From: Prevotella sp. | GTDB taxonomy: Bacteria > Bacteroidota > Bacteroidia > Bacteroidales > Bacteroidaceae | Direction of reading: 5' to 3' | DNA: 56,869 nt | NCBI GenBank assembly: GCA_017538105.1 | Contig: JAFYJN010000007.1 | Location: forward strand, 1-56,869 | Shown: piece after piece, positions 6,883-16,080 of the stretch | Numbering within the stretch: position 1 is the first letter of the stretch | Layout of the letters: each line of letters opens with the position of its first letter | The notes under the pieces: model-generated | Databases searched by the model: none | Seen by the model: only the letters and a program-made list of their open reading frames with translations | Told to the model about the DNA's origin: nothing | Position numbers and translations under genes: made by a program

Positions 6883-8181
6883 CATGAAGCCGGCGATGTT
6901 GGCACCCTTCACATAGTCGATATAACCGTCGGGTTGCTTGCCGTACTTCACGCAGGCCTCGTGGATGGAGTGCATAATATAGTGCAGTTTCTCGTCCACT
7001 TCTTTCTCGCTCCAGCTCAGGCGCATCGAGTTCTGTGTCATCTCCAAGCCCGAGGTGGCCACGCCACCAGCGTTCACGGCCTTGCCGGGAGCGAAGAGCA
7101 TCTTCGCAGCGACGAACTTCTCCGCTGCCTCGGCGGTGCAACCCATGTTCGAAACCTCGGCCACGCACAGCGGCTTGTTGGCCAACAGCATGTCGGCATC
7201 GTCGCCGTTGAGTTCGTTCTGTGTGGCGCATGGCAATGCGATGTCCACCTTGACCTCCCAAGGTTTCTTGTTGGGGATGAACTTGGCACCCGGGAACTCG
7301 TCGGCATAAGGCTCGCAGATGTCATTGCCCGAAGCACGCAGTTCAAGCATATAGTCTATCTTCTCGCCGGAGATACCGTCGGGGTCATAGATATATCCAT
7401 CGGGACCGCTGATGGTCACCACCTTGGCACCCAGTTCGGTGGCTTTCGTGGCAGCGCCCCAGGCCACATTGCCGAAGCCGCTGATGGCCACCGTCTTGCC
7501 CTTGATGTCAATGTCGCGGGTCTGCAACATCTGGTTCACGAAATAGAGGGCACCGAAGCCCGTGGCCTCGGGACGGATACGGCTGCCGCCCCATTCCAGA
7601 CCCTTGCCGGTGAGCACACCGTTCCATTCGTGGGTCAGTTTCTTGTACATGCCGAAGAGGTAGCCTATCTCACGGCCCCCAACGCCGATGTCACCGGCGG
7701 GCACGTCCATATCTGGACCAATCACCTTCACCAGTTCCGTCATGAAGGCTTGGCAGAAACGCATCACCTCGGCATCGCTGCGACCACGGATGGAGAAGTC
7801 GCTGCCGCCCTTGCCACCACCCATGGGAAGTGTGGTGAGTGCATTCTTAAAGGTCTGTTCGAAACCTAAGAACTTCAGGATGGAAAGGTTCACCGAGGGG
7901 TGGAAGCGCAAGCCGCCTTTGTACGGTCCGATGGCGCTGTTGAACTGTACACGGTAGCCCAGATTCACATGCACCTCGCCCTTGTCGTCGGTCCAAGGCA
8001 CACGGAAAGTGAGGATGCGCTCCGGCTCCACCATGCGCTCAATCAGTTTAGCACGTTCAAACTCAGGATGCTGGTTGTACACATCTTTTACGGAAATCAA
8101 CACCTCGCGTACAGCTTGCAGATACTCGGCTTCGCCGGGATGTTTCTGCTCCAGCGAATGCATGATTTTCTCAACGTCCAT
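6844..8181 (-). CDS. gdhA: NADP-type glutamate dehydrogenase
   Basis: This 445-residue enzyme reversibly makes glutamate from 2-oxoglutarate and ammonia, the main ammonium-assimilating route in many Bacteroidales. Length and sequence fit the hexameric bacterial family. The substrate-binding start is intact (NLGYRVQFNSAIGPYKGGLRFHP), with catalytic K124 in PMGGGKGGSDF. The dinucleotide-binding domain carries VAISGFGNVAWGAA, then the terminal KVANAMMAQGIV. NADP preference is inferred from overall similarity to GdhA, not from a tested residue. A good promoter lies 54-85 bases upstream. Downstream come octamer repeats and a long hairpin terminator, and a severed copy of this 3' end exists 3 kb away. 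Confidence 0.95.
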   Translation of the reverse strand: MDVEKIMHSLEQKHPGEAEYLQAVREVLISVKDVYNQHPEFERAKLIERMVEPERILTFRVPWTDDKGEVHVNLGYRVQFNSAIGPYKGGLRFHPSVNLSILKFLGFEQTFKNALTTLPMGGGKGGSDFSIRGRSDAEVMRFCQAFMTELVKVIGPDMDVPAGDIGVGGREIGYLFGMYKKLTHEWNGVLTGKGLEWGGSRIRPEATGFGALYFVNQMLQTRDIDIKGKTVAISGFGNVAWGAATKATELGAKVVTISGPDGYIYDPDGISGEKIDYMLELRASGNDICEPYADEFPGAKFIPNKKPWEVKVDIALPCATQNELNGDDADMLLANKPLCVAEVSNMGCTAEAAEKFVAAKMLFAPGKAVNAGGVATSGLEMTQNSMRLSWSEKEVDEKLHYIMHSIHEACVKYGKQPDGYIDYVKGANIAGFMKVANAMMAQGIV

Positions 8182-8234
8182 AGTATTAAATATTTAATTA
8201 GTTAAAGGTTTGACAAAGTGTCATAATTCAATTG

Positions 8235-8266
8235 CAAATATAGGTTTTTATTCCGCTCCTTCCAAA
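8235..8266 (-). promoter_or_regulatory. gdhA promoter
   Basis: On the minus strand TTTG (8263-8266), 20 bases, TATATTTG (8235-8242). It sits 54 bases above the gdhA start. The divergent gene at 8411 has only a -7-like TACTTTTG at 8359-8366. Confidence 0.65.
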
Positions 8267-8410
8267 TATTTTCTCATGTTTTTTCGACTTTCCGCTTTCT
8301 TTCTGAGAAAAACTCAAAAAACAACACACACTCATGGTCTCCTTTCCCCTTTTTTTTGTACTTTTGCATACCCCAACCTTCCAACCTAAAATCTCAACCC
8401 TCAAACATAA

Positions 8411-11377
8411 ATGACCGAACCCATACCCGAGCAGTGGACGAAATTCCTACTTAAGGACGTGTCTTTCGTCAACCTCATGACAAAGCGTATCTTCAACGTG
8501 CTCATTATCGCCAATCCCTATGATGCCTTCATGATGGAGGATGACGGACGCGTTGACGAGAAGATATTCAATGAATATGTGGAATTGGGACTGCGCTACC
8601 CGCCTACTTTCACGCAGGTGAGCACGACGGAAGATGCGGCAGCGGCATTGGCAGAGACCGACATCGACCTGGTCATCTGTATGCCGGGTAATGCCGACAA
8701 CGATGCCTTCACCGTGGCACGTGACGTGAAGGCGCATGCCCCGCATATCCCCTGCGTGGTGCTCACGCCGTTCTCACACGGCATCACGCGGCGCATGGAG
8801 CATGAGGACTTGTCGATATTCGACTATGTGTTCTGCTGGTTGGGCGACACGAACATCATCCTCTCCATCATCAAACTGCTTGAGGACCGCATGAACATCG
8901 ATCATGATATTCAGGAGGCGGGCGTGCAGGTCATACTGCTTGTGGAGGACAACATTCGTTTTTATTCCGGCATCCTTCCCAATCTCTACAGCTATATTCT
9001 CCAGCAAAGTCAGCGGTTCTCCACAGAGGCACTGAACCCCCATGCCGCCGCTCAGCGCAAGCGTGGCCGTCCCAAGGTGGTGCTGGCACGTACTTACGAG
9101 GAGGCGATAGAGATGTACAACCGCTATGAAAACAATATGTTGGGTGTTATCTCCGACGGTCGTTTTCCTCGTGAGGGTGTGAAAGATCCCGAGGCAGGTC
9201 TGCGCCTTTTGCGCACCATCCGCCAGCGCAACGAATATGTGCCGCTCATCTTGCAAAGCGCCGAGGTGGAAAACCGACAGAAGGCGCTCGACGAGGGATT
9301 CAAGTTCGTGGACAAAAACTCGAAGAAGCGCAATATCGACATGCGCAACCTCTTGGCGGAGCACATGGGTTTCGGTGACTTCATCTTCCGCGACCCCGCC
9401 ACACACGAAGAGATTATGCGGGTGAGGAGTTTGAAGGAGCTCCAAGACAATATCTTCCGCATACCCGACGATTCGATGCTCTACCATGTGTCGCGCAACC
9501 ACATGAGTCGTTGGCTCAGTGCAAGGGCCATCTTCCCGGTGTCGAACTTCCTCAAACATGTCACCTGGCACAAACTGAAGGATGTGGGTGCGCACCGCCA
9601 GATTATCTTTGATGCCATCGTGCAATACCGGCAGATGAAGAACATCGGCGTGGTGGCTGTCTTCGACCGTGGCAAATTCGACAAATACGCCCACTTCGCA
9701 CGTATTGGCGAAGGTTCGCTCGGTGGCAAGGGACGTGGATTGGCGTTCCTCGACAATGTCATCAAGCGGAACCCTGAACTCAACCAGTTCGACAATGCCT
9801 TGGTGACCATCCCCAAGACGGTGGTGCTCTGCACGGACATCTTCGACCAGTTCATGGATAGCAACAACCTCTATCATATAGCGTTGAGCGACGCGCCCGA
9901 CGAGGTGATTCTCGACCATTTCCTCAAGGCTCAGTTGCCCGACACGTTGATAGCCGACTTCTTCACGTTCTTCGAGGCTACGAAGAGTCCTATTGCCGTT
10001 CGCTCGTCGTCGCTGCTCGAGGATGCTCACTACCAACCGTTCGCAGGCATCTACTCCACCTACATGGTGCCGTATATAGAAGATAAGTACGATATGCTGC
10101 GCATGTTGGCCTGCGCCATCAAGGGGGTGTACGCGTCGGTCTACTACCGCGACTCCAAGGCATATATGACGGCTACCAGCAACGTCATCGACCAAGAGAA
10201 GATGGCAGTTATCCTGCAGGAGGTGGTGGGCCACGAGTATGGCAGCCGCTTCTATCCCACCATGAGCGGAGTCATACGCTCACTCAACTACTATCCCATC
10301 GGCGACGAGAAGGCGGAGGACGGCATCGCCAGCTTGGCTCTGGGATTGGGAAAGTATATCGTCGATGGTGGACAGACGCTCCGTGTGAGTCCGTATCATC
10401 CTAACCAGGTGTTACAGACGAGTGAACTCGATACGGCATTGCGTGAGACACAGACACGGTTCTATGCCCTTGACCTGAACAATACGGGACGGGAGTTTAA
10501 GGTGGACGATGGCTTCAATATCCTCAACTTGCGTGTGAAGGAGGCCGATGCTGACAAGACTCTCACTTATATCGCGTCCACTTTCGACCCCTACGATCAG
10601 GTGATACGCGACGGTATCTATGAGGGGGGGCGAAAGGTGATTACTTTCTGTGGCGTGTTGCAGCATGGCATTTTCCCACTGCCCGAAATCATGCAGATGG
10701 TGATGAAATACGGTGCGGAAAGTATGCGCCGCCCCGTGGAGATAGAGTTTGCGTGCAATGTGAATGACGACCGGACAGGTGAGTTTTACTTGTTGCAGAT
10801 ACGTCCCATCGTTGATGCCAAGCAGATGCTCGACGAAGATATCGTAGCGATAGCCGATGATCGGTGCCTATTGCGTTCACACATGTCACTCGGTCACGGC
10901 ATCAGTGAAGATGTGACGGATGTGGTGTATGTGAAGACTGGTGACGACTTCACGGCCATGAACAACCCGGCCATCGCTGACGAGATAGAACACTTCAACC
11001 GATCCTTCCTTGACCAAGGGCGTAACTATGTGCTTGTGGGCCCGGGACGATGGGGGTCGAGTGATCCTTGGCTGGGTATTCCGGTGAAGTGGCCCCATAT
11101 CAGTGCTGCACGCGTTATCGTCGAGATGGCCATCAAGAACTACCGCGTCGATCCCTCTCAGGGAACGCATTTCTTCCAGAACCTCACCAGTTTCGGCGTG
11201 GGCTACTTCAATGTCAATCAAGTGACAGGCGATGGACTGTTCCGACAGGACGTGCTCGATGCCATGCTCGCCGTGGAGGAAACGGAACATGTGCGCCATG
11301 TGCGTTTTGCCCATCCTATGAAAATCATGATGGACGGGAAGAAACAGGAGGGCGTAGTGTTGTTGCCCTCCTCATAA
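8411..11377 (+). CDS. Receiver-like / PEP-pyruvate-binding (PPDK_N) fusion protein
   Basis: This is a 988-residue fusion. Residues about 27-165 and 172-320 look like two response-regulator receiver folds. The second has QVILLVEDN and GVISDGRFP, where the Asp could be a phospho-acceptor; the first looks degenerate. Residues about 445-830 match the nucleotide-binding PPDK_N domain of PEP synthase and pyruvate phosphate dikinase (GGKGRGLAFLDNVI, then AVRSSSLLEDAHYQPFAG). The remainder contains a conserved GPGRWGSSDPWLGIP block. The swivelling phospho-histidine domain and PEP-binding barrel of true PEP synthase are absent, so it cannot run the full reaction alone. A signalling or phosphotransfer role is inference. 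An alternative start lies at 8477 (MTKRIFNVL), matching where the first domain begins. It stands alone; the next gene is convergent 11 bases away. Confidence 0.8.
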   Translation: MTEPIPEQWTKFLLKDVSFVNLMTKRIFNVLIIANPYDAFMMEDDGRVDEKIFNEYVELGLRYPPTFTQVSTTEDAAAALAETDIDLVICMPGNADNDAFTVARDVKAHAPHIPCVVLTPFSHGITRRMEHEDLSIFDYVFCWLGDTNIILSIIKLLEDRMNIDHDIQEAGVQVILLVEDNIRFYSGILPNLYSYILQQSQRFSTEALNPHAAAQRKRGRPKVVLARTYEEAIEMYNRYENNMLGVISDGRFPREGVKDPEAGLRLLRTIRQRNEYVPLILQSAEVENRQKALDEGFKFVDKNSKKRNIDMRNLLAEHMGFGDFIFRDPATHEEIMRVRSLKELQDNIFRIPDDSMLYHVSRNHMSRWLSARAIFPVSNFLKHVTWHKLKDVGAHRQIIFDAIVQYRQMKNIGVVAVFDRGKFDKYAHFARIGEGSLGGKGRGLAFLDNVIKRNPELNQFDNALVTIPKTVVLCTDIFDQFMDSNNLYHIALSDAPDEVILDHFLKAQLPDTLIADFFTFFEATKSPIAVRSSSLLEDAHYQPFAGIYSTYMVPYIEDKYDMLRMLACAIKGVYASVYYRDSKAYMTATSNVIDQEKMAVILQEVVGHEYGSRFYPTMSGVIRSLNYYPIGDEKAEDGIASLALGLGKYIVDGGQTLRVSPYHPNQVLQTSELDTALRETQTRFYALDLNNTGREFKVDDGFNILNLRVKEADADKTLTYIASTFDPYDQVIRDGIYEGGRKVITFCGVLQHGIFPLPEIMQMVMKYGAESMRRPVEIEFACNVNDDRTGEFYLLQIRPIVDAKQMLDEDIVAIADDRCLLRSHMSLGHGISEDVTDVVYVKTGDDFTAMNNPAIADEIEHFNRSFLDQGRNYVLVGPGRWGSSDPWLGIPVKWPHISAARVIVEMAIKNYRVDPSQGTHFFQNLTSFGVGYFNVNQVTGDGLFRQDVLDAMLAVEETEHVRHVRFAHPMKIMMDGKKQEGVVLLPSS

Positions 11378-11388
11378 AGCCCTTTAGT

Positions 11389-12114
11389 TTATCCTACGCT
11401 CCCCGCGTAATAGCGGTAGTCGTTGAGCAGGATGTTCAGGAAAATCTCGGGTGGCTGATGGGCTGTTATCTTAAGTGTCTGTTGCACCTTTGTCGACAGC
11501 GCGCCCAAGTTATTCCACCGTTGCACACTCCTGGGAGCCGACACCACGCGCGATATCACTTCCATCTGTCGCCACGACAAATTGGCGGCGGCGGGATAGG
11601 AGGGCACGTAGTCGGGCATGGCATATTGGAAATCGTCGAGTCGGATATGCAACTGTGCATATCCGTTTTTCTGTATCACGGTGGTGCCCGCCGCCAAGTC
11701 GCCCAATCGTTGACTGTTCTTGGTGAAGATAATCGACAGCATGCCGATGCTACCCAGCAGTGGACCGTCGACAATGAGCAACAACCATCGCAGCAACAAC
11801 TGGCTGAGTGAGGGGCGACTACCATCAAGATTCATCACCTGGATGCCCAGGGCCATCTTGCCCAGGGTTTGTCCTTTGTTGAAACGTTCCATGATTAAAG
11901 GATAGAGCAGGGTGACGATGGCGCCGATAACGAAGCATACTATTGCCAACGGGGGATTGTCATAGGCTTGGATGGTAACAACGCTCACTATCATGAAATA
12001 GGCGATTACCATGATGGAACCATCTATCAGCCATGCCAAGAAGCGCGACGACAGGCTGGCCGCACGTTGGTGCAGACTCACATGCTGGCTTGTGACGAAG
12101 GTGGTTACTGCCAT
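11389..12114 (-). CDS. RDD family membrane protein
   Basis: This is a 241-residue RDD-family protein. The defining region is SSRFLAWLIDGSIMVIAYFMIV near the N terminus, with R and D within the first helix. Further helices follow at ALAIVCFVIGAIVTLLYPLIM and RWLLLIVDGPLLGSIGMLSII, and KGQTLGKMALGIQVM sits between them. The start at 12114 (MAVTTFVTS) is chosen because an upstream extension would run through the divergent promoters and into the SpoIIM gene, and because an AG-rich leader precedes it. The C-terminal half is soluble. It belongs by position to the divergent SpoIIM-DUF4129-DUF4350-MoxR-DUF58 cluster. A -7-like element lies at 12141-12148 on the minus strand. Confidence 0.85.
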   Translation of the reverse strand: MAVTTFVTSQHVSLHQRAASLSSRFLAWLIDGSIMVIAYFMIVSVVTIQAYDNPPLAIVCFVIGAIVTLLYPLIMERFNKGQTLGKMALGIQVMNLDGSRPSLSQLLLRWLLLIVDGPLLGSIGMLSIIFTKNSQRLGDLAAGTTVIQKNGYAQLHIRLDDFQYAMPDYVPSYPAAANLSWRQMEVISRVVSAPRSVQRWNNLGALSTKVQQTLKITAHQPPEIFLNILLNDYRYYAGSVG

Positions 12115-12137
12115 TGTTTCTTTTTTCCCTTTCTTTC

Positions 12138-12169
12138 TTGCAAAAGTAGCGTTTTTTTCCGTATTTTTG
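12138..12169 (+). promoter_or_regulatory. Promoter of the SpoIIM-MoxR-DUF58 cluster
   Basis: TTG (12138-12140), 21 bases, TATTTTTG (12162-12169). The divergent RDD -7 (TACTTTTG on the minus strand, 12141-12148) lies inside its spacer, so the two directions could interfere or be co-regulated. Confidence 0.6.
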
Positions 12170-12222
12170 CATACCCAATCGTATTTTTTGACGTTCTGGG
12201 CAAAACGAAGGTATTCGAACGA

Positions 12223-13185
12223 ATGAAAGAGGCTGTTTTCATCAGGAAAAACATCGCCAAATGGCGTGCCATGGAGGTGCAGATAGGGAACATGTCCAAC
12301 ACCTCTCCCGACAAGCTTGTCGACACGTATGCCGAGGTGAATGCCGATTTGGCTTTCGCACAGACGCATTATCCCCATTCGCGCATCACCGAATACCTAA
12401 ACAACATGGCCGTTTCACTCCATGGCGAACTCTACCAGCGCAAGAACGAGAAATGGAGCCGGTTGTTGACATTTTGGACACATGAGGTGCCTACTTATGT
12501 TTACGAGGGACGGCGGTGCATATTGCTCTCGCTGGCCATTCTGCTCTTGGGGGTTGTTGTGGGTGCGGTGAGTGCCTTGGGAGGTGACGAGTTCGTGCGC
12601 TCCATCCTTGGCGATGGCTATGTGGAGATGACGGCAGACAATATTCGCTCGGGCCAGCCCTTCGGCGTGTATGCCAGCGAAGAGTCGTCGAGTATGTTTC
12701 TCGGCATCATGATGAACAATGTGTGGGTGTCGTTCCTCTATTTTGTGATGGGTGTCTTCACGAGCATCGCAACGGGTTATTTCATTTTCTACAATGGGAT
12801 GATGGTGGGGGCGTTTGTCGCCTATTTCGCACAACATGGACTGTTCGGCCCCTGTCTGCTTACCCTTTTCCTCCACGGCACACTCGAACTGTCGGCGTTG
12901 GTGGTGGCGGGTGGCGCGGGCATCGCGCTGGGTAACGGATGGCTATTTCCCGGTACCTATTCGCGTATCGAGTCGTTCAAGCGGTCGGCCAAAAGGGGTG
13001 TGAAGATTCTGGTGAGCACCACGCCCATCTTCGTGGTGGCGGCCTTCATCGAGGGATTCTTCACCCGTCTCACCGAGGCGGGCGATGCGCTCCGACTGAC
13101 TGTCATCGTGCTCTCGGCGCTGTTCATCTTGTTCTATTATGTTTACTTACCCATACACCGACATCGCCATGGAACGACCAAATGA
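12223..13185 (+). CDS. Stage II sporulation protein M family (SpoIIM/DUF95) membrane protein
   Basis: This is a 320-residue polytopic membrane protein of the SpoIIM/DUF95 family. After a soluble N-terminal 90 residues come about five helices. The family hallmark HGTLELSALVVAGGAGIALG is present near residue 215. In sporeformers SpoIIM takes part in engulfment, but Bacteroidetes do not sporulate, so here the name is only a family label. The start at 12223 is chosen because a longer frame would run through the promoter and into the RDD gene. The next gene overlaps its end by 17 bases. First gene of the plus-strand cluster. Confidence 0.85.
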   Translation: MKEAVFIRKNIAKWRAMEVQIGNMSNTSPDKLVDTYAEVNADLAFAQTHYPHSRITEYLNNMAVSLHGELYQRKNEKWSRLLTFWTHEVPTYVYEGRRCILLSLAILLLGVVVGAVSALGGDEFVRSILGDGYVEMTADNIRSGQPFGVYASEESSSMFLGIMMNNVWVSFLYFVMGVFTSIATGYFIFYNGMMVGAFVAYFAQHGLFGPCLLTLFLHGTLELSALVVAGGAGIALGNGWLFPGTYSRIESFKRSAKRGVKILVSTTPIFVVAAFIEGFFTRLTEAGDALRLTVIVLSALFILFYYVYLPIHRHRHGTTK

Positions 13186-14047
13186 CAACCTGCAACTCTT
13201 CCGACGGCGCACGATAGGTGAGTTGTTGGATGTGCCACTCGACTTCCTGCGTCACAACCGACGGATGTGGTTGCTGTGGGTGGCGCTGCCGCTGTTGCCA
13301 TTGTCGCTGTTGCTGGCATTGGTGGGACCGCCGATAGGAAACGAGTGGGAAAACTATGTGAGTGTTTTGAGTATTTTCTTTGCCCGCCTGATGGGATTCG
13401 ACTTCAATACGGGCGACAGTTTCCTCTCTTTGGAAACGCTATTGGTGGCCTTGTCTTTATGTCTCGTGCTTTGGTCTGTCCATGCGCTGTACCGAAGTTT
13501 GGGTCTGGCGTCTACCAACAGGCGTGGTTCCATGCTTGCAGAGGTGCGCTGGTTGGCGCCCAGGATGTTGGCGTTCGTGGTGGTGGCTTATCTCTTGCTT
13601 CGTATGCTGAGCGGCGGCAACTCCGGTTATGCCTTTCTGCTCGTCATATTGTTCCTGCCATTGGCATGTGTGCCGCCGGCTTGTCTGCTGCGTGACAAGC
13701 CTTTGGGGGAGACATTGGCACATACCGTGTCGGTGTCGGTGCGCAAGTGGATGGAATTGCTTGTTGTCGTGCCAGTGATAGGATTGCTCGTGTTTATGCT
13801 CCAGGGAGTGGTGCAGGTGCCTGCCATGTTGATTGAGAATGCAGTCCACGTGTTCACGTTGGCCGACGAACGGCCTGATATGTGGCTGCTCTTCCTGCGC
13901 TTCCTCTCCACTATGCTGTCGTGGTGGGCTTTCTTTTTGGGATTCTCCTTCTTGGTCATCTCCGTGGCGTATGTCTATGGCGACGGGGCGGAAAGAGAGG
14001 ATAATGTGTCGCTGACAGAGGACATCAACCAATTCGAAAATCTGTAG
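13169..14047 (+). CDS. Six-helix membrane protein of unknown family in the MoxR cluster
   Basis: This is a 292-residue protein with about six transmembrane helices (near residues 33-53, 88-108, 128-146, 152-170, 193-215, 245-268) and an acidic C-terminal tail (EDNVSLTEDINQFENL). I cannot assign a family. The start at 13169 (MERPNDN) gives a 17-base overlap with the SpoIIM gene; an earlier ATG at 13139 would give 47. Translational coupling to both neighbours (3 bases before the DUF4129 gene) says it is a constant part of the complex or pathway encoded here. The cytoplasmic N terminus is basic and could contact lipid head groups or partners. Confidence 0.75.
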   Translation: MERPNDNLQLFRRRTIGELLDVPLDFLRHNRRMWLLWVALPLLPLSLLLALVGPPIGNEWENYVSVLSIFFARLMGFDFNTGDSFLSLETLLVALSLCLVLWSVHALYRSLGLASTNRRGSMLAEVRWLAPRMLAFVVVAYLLLRMLSGGNSGYAFLLVILFLPLACVPPACLLRDKPLGETLAHTVSVSVRKWMELLVVVPVIGLLVFMLQGVVQVPAMLIENAVHVFTLADERPDMWLLFLRFLSTMLSWWAFFLGFSFLVISVAYVYGDGAEREDNVSLTEDINQFENL

Positions 14048-14050
14048 ACC

Positions 14051-14674
14051 ATGGCTTCGCTCACTGATACACTGTCTCTCAACAAGGCGCTCATCCAGAG
14101 GATGCGTGACGACTATGGCTATGTGGAGGGCCTGTCGCCCGACATGAAATGGCCGAAGGATTCGGTGCTGGGGGGGGCTGAGGTGCCGTCGTCGAATGGC
14201 TCCAACATCTTCTCCGACTTGTTCGAATGGTTGGGACAGGTGCCCTCGTTTGTGTGGTACACCCTGTTGGCGTTATTGGTAGCCGTGGCGTTGATATGGA
14301 TACTACGCAATATCAGCATCGGCAAGAAAGGAAAGACAGAGGAGGAGATGGAAGAGGCCGACCTCCCCGTTGACATCTATGCCGTTGACCAGCCTCAGGA
14401 GGAACTGCGGCGGGCTGTGGCGGCACAAGACTGGGACCAGGCGGTGCGCATGACGTATATCCTTACCCTTCGACACCTGCATGAGGCAGGTCGCATACAA
14501 TGGCTACCCAGCAAGACACCGATGGATTATGTAGGGGCGGTGGGCATGGCTCCTTTCCTCCATCTCACCAACGCTTTCCTCAGGGTACGCTTCGGTAAAT
14601 ATCCTGCTACCGAGCAGGATTGGCACGATGCCGATGCGTGGCGCAAGGAAACGGAGAAAGGGGGTGAGGCATGA
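14051..14674 (+). CDS. DUF4129 membrane protein
   Basis: This is a 207-residue protein with one transmembrane helix at about 66-87 (SFVWYTLLALLVAVALIWIL). The cytoplasmic C-terminal domain has the DUF4129 pattern: repeated helices with AVAAQDWDQAVRMTYILTLR, then LHEAGRIQWLPSKTPMDYV. The N-terminal 60 residues should be outside the cytoplasm. DUF4129 proteins commonly sit beside MoxR and DUF58 genes. It overlaps the next gene by 4 bases (ATGA). Confidence 0.8.
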   Translation: MASLTDTLSLNKALIQRMRDDYGYVEGLSPDMKWPKDSVLGGAEVPSSNGSNIFSDLFEWLGQVPSFVWYTLLALLVAVALIWILRNISIGKKGKTEEEMEEADLPVDIYAVDQPQEELRRAVAAQDWDQAVRMTYILTLRHLHEAGRIQWLPSKTPMDYVGAVGMAPFLHLTNAFLRVRFGKYPATEQDWHDADAWRKETEKGGEA

Positions 14675-15999
14675 AAAAAGGCAATGTGCTGTTGGTGCTC
14701 TTGATTCTGGCTGGTTTAGTGGCCGTGGCGTGGGTAATAGGAATCTTCGGGCGCAGTGGGAAATATGACGACCCGATGAAGTGGAACGCTTCCTATCGCC
14801 ATACCGACGCCATGCCTTTTGGTATGGAACTGTTCGACAGCGTGATGGCCACATCGCTGCCCAATGGCTATCGTTATGCAAAGATGCCGGTAGACGAGGC
14901 GTGCCGAGCCGATTCGGCGGGAAGAATCTCACTGGCATATATCTATAGTTCGGCCTATTTCTCCGATGAGGAAGAGCGACTACTGTTGGCTTTCGCGGCT
15001 CGGGGCAATAATTTGCTGTTGGTTGCCAATAACTATCCTGAGGATACTTACGATGAGGAATCCAACATCTCGTTGGCAAAATCATTGGGGTTCAGCAGTA
15101 TACGTTTCGGAGATTTCGACTTCTCTGAATTTAAGGACTCGTTGCAGGGTGCGGCTAAGGATTCCATCACGTGGACATACGGCGATGGCCATGTGTTCCA
15201 CATGACACCCCAACTGCTGTCGGCCGGATTGGTGAATAAAGACATACGAAACCAGAAAATGGCGACGGTGGAGGCGATTTTTGAAGATGTGGATGATTAT
15301 TCTTCTGGGAAGATGTCAGTGCCCGTGCTTCTGCAACGCAACTATGGCAAGGGAAAGATTGTCATTGCCACGAACACGTTGCTCTTCACCAATTATGGGG
15401 TGCTTCATCCAGAGATATCGGCATACGTGGGGCGGGTGATGGCCTTGGTGGCTGACAAACCTATGGTGCGTTTTTCCGATACCTATAGCATGAGACAAGG
15501 AGATATGGATGGGCAGTCGCCGTCGCCACTGTCGTTCCTGCTGAAAAACAAACCTACGCGATGGGCGCTCCTCGTGGCTTTGGCGGCCATCGCTTTGTTC
15601 TTCGTGTTCCGTGCACGACGCCGACAACGTGTCATCCCCGTCATGCCACTGCCGGAGAACAAGTCGGTGGAGTTCGCTCGGGTGCTGGGAACCATCTATT
15701 ACCGACGGGGAAACCATCGTGACCTACTGTACAAGAAATACCGCTATTTCGCCTATGAATTGAGGCGACGTCTGTACGTTGATGTCACCGACCCCTCTGC
15801 TGATATTCATACAGTTGCGGCTTTGGCTAACGTGACGGGTATGTCGGCAAGTGACTTGCAGATGCAACTGGGTGTCATTCGCAAGGCTCTTCTGCCCGAC
15901 GACAAACAACTCGACAAGGAGCAGCTGCGACAATACATCCGTTTCATGAACAAGGTATTATCTTCTTTGGTAGTTAGTGGGGAGAAGTTAAGTAGTTAA
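14671..15999 (+). CDS. DUF4350 membrane protein
   Basis: This is a 442-residue protein. An N-terminal helix (residues 5-25) anchors a large extracytoplasmic domain with an alpha/beta look (LLLAFAARGNNLLLVANN), matching DUF4350. A second helix lies near 290-310 (WALLVALAAIALFFVF). A basic cytoplasmic tail of about 130 residues then ends KLSS. The fold of DUF4350 resembles GATase/ThuA-like sensor domains in this cluster type, which is family knowledge rather than proven here. Just after the stop come AGTTAAG-type repeats, then MoxR. Confidence 0.8.
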   Translation: MKKGNVLLVLLILAGLVAVAWVIGIFGRSGKYDDPMKWNASYRHTDAMPFGMELFDSVMATSLPNGYRYAKMPVDEACRADSAGRISLAYIYSSAYFSDEEERLLLAFAARGNNLLLVANNYPEDTYDEESNISLAKSLGFSSIRFGDFDFSEFKDSLQGAAKDSITWTYGDGHVFHMTPQLLSAGLVNKDIRNQKMATVEAIFEDVDDYSSGKMSVPVLLQRNYGKGKIVIATNTLLFTNYGVLHPEISAYVGRVMALVADKPMVRFSDTYSMRQGDMDGQSPSPLSFLLKNKPTRWALLVALAAIALFFVFRARRRQRVIPVMPLPENKSVEFARVLGTIYYRRGNHRDLLYKKYRYFAYELRRRLYVDVTDPSADIHTVAALANVTGMSASDLQMQLGVIRKALLPDDKQLDKEQLRQYIRFMNKVLSSLVVSGEKLSS

Positions 16000-16080
16000 A
16001 GTAATTAAGTAGTTAAGCCGTTACCACAGGCAAATCATATATTTCAAAAAGTAAATTTCAAATTTCAATCATCAATAATA

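Noticed and set aside
8774-10234. 486-codon antisense frame in the receiver/PPDK_N gene
   Set aside because: His/Val-rich translation typical of antisense shadows; the plus-strand gene is well supported.
8411-11377. Calling the fusion protein PEP synthase (ppsA)
   Set aside because: The phospho-His and PEP-binding barrel domains are absent.
11968-12222. Upstream extension of the SpoIIM frame
   Set aside because: It would cover both divergent promoters and the RDD start; the start at 12223 is better.
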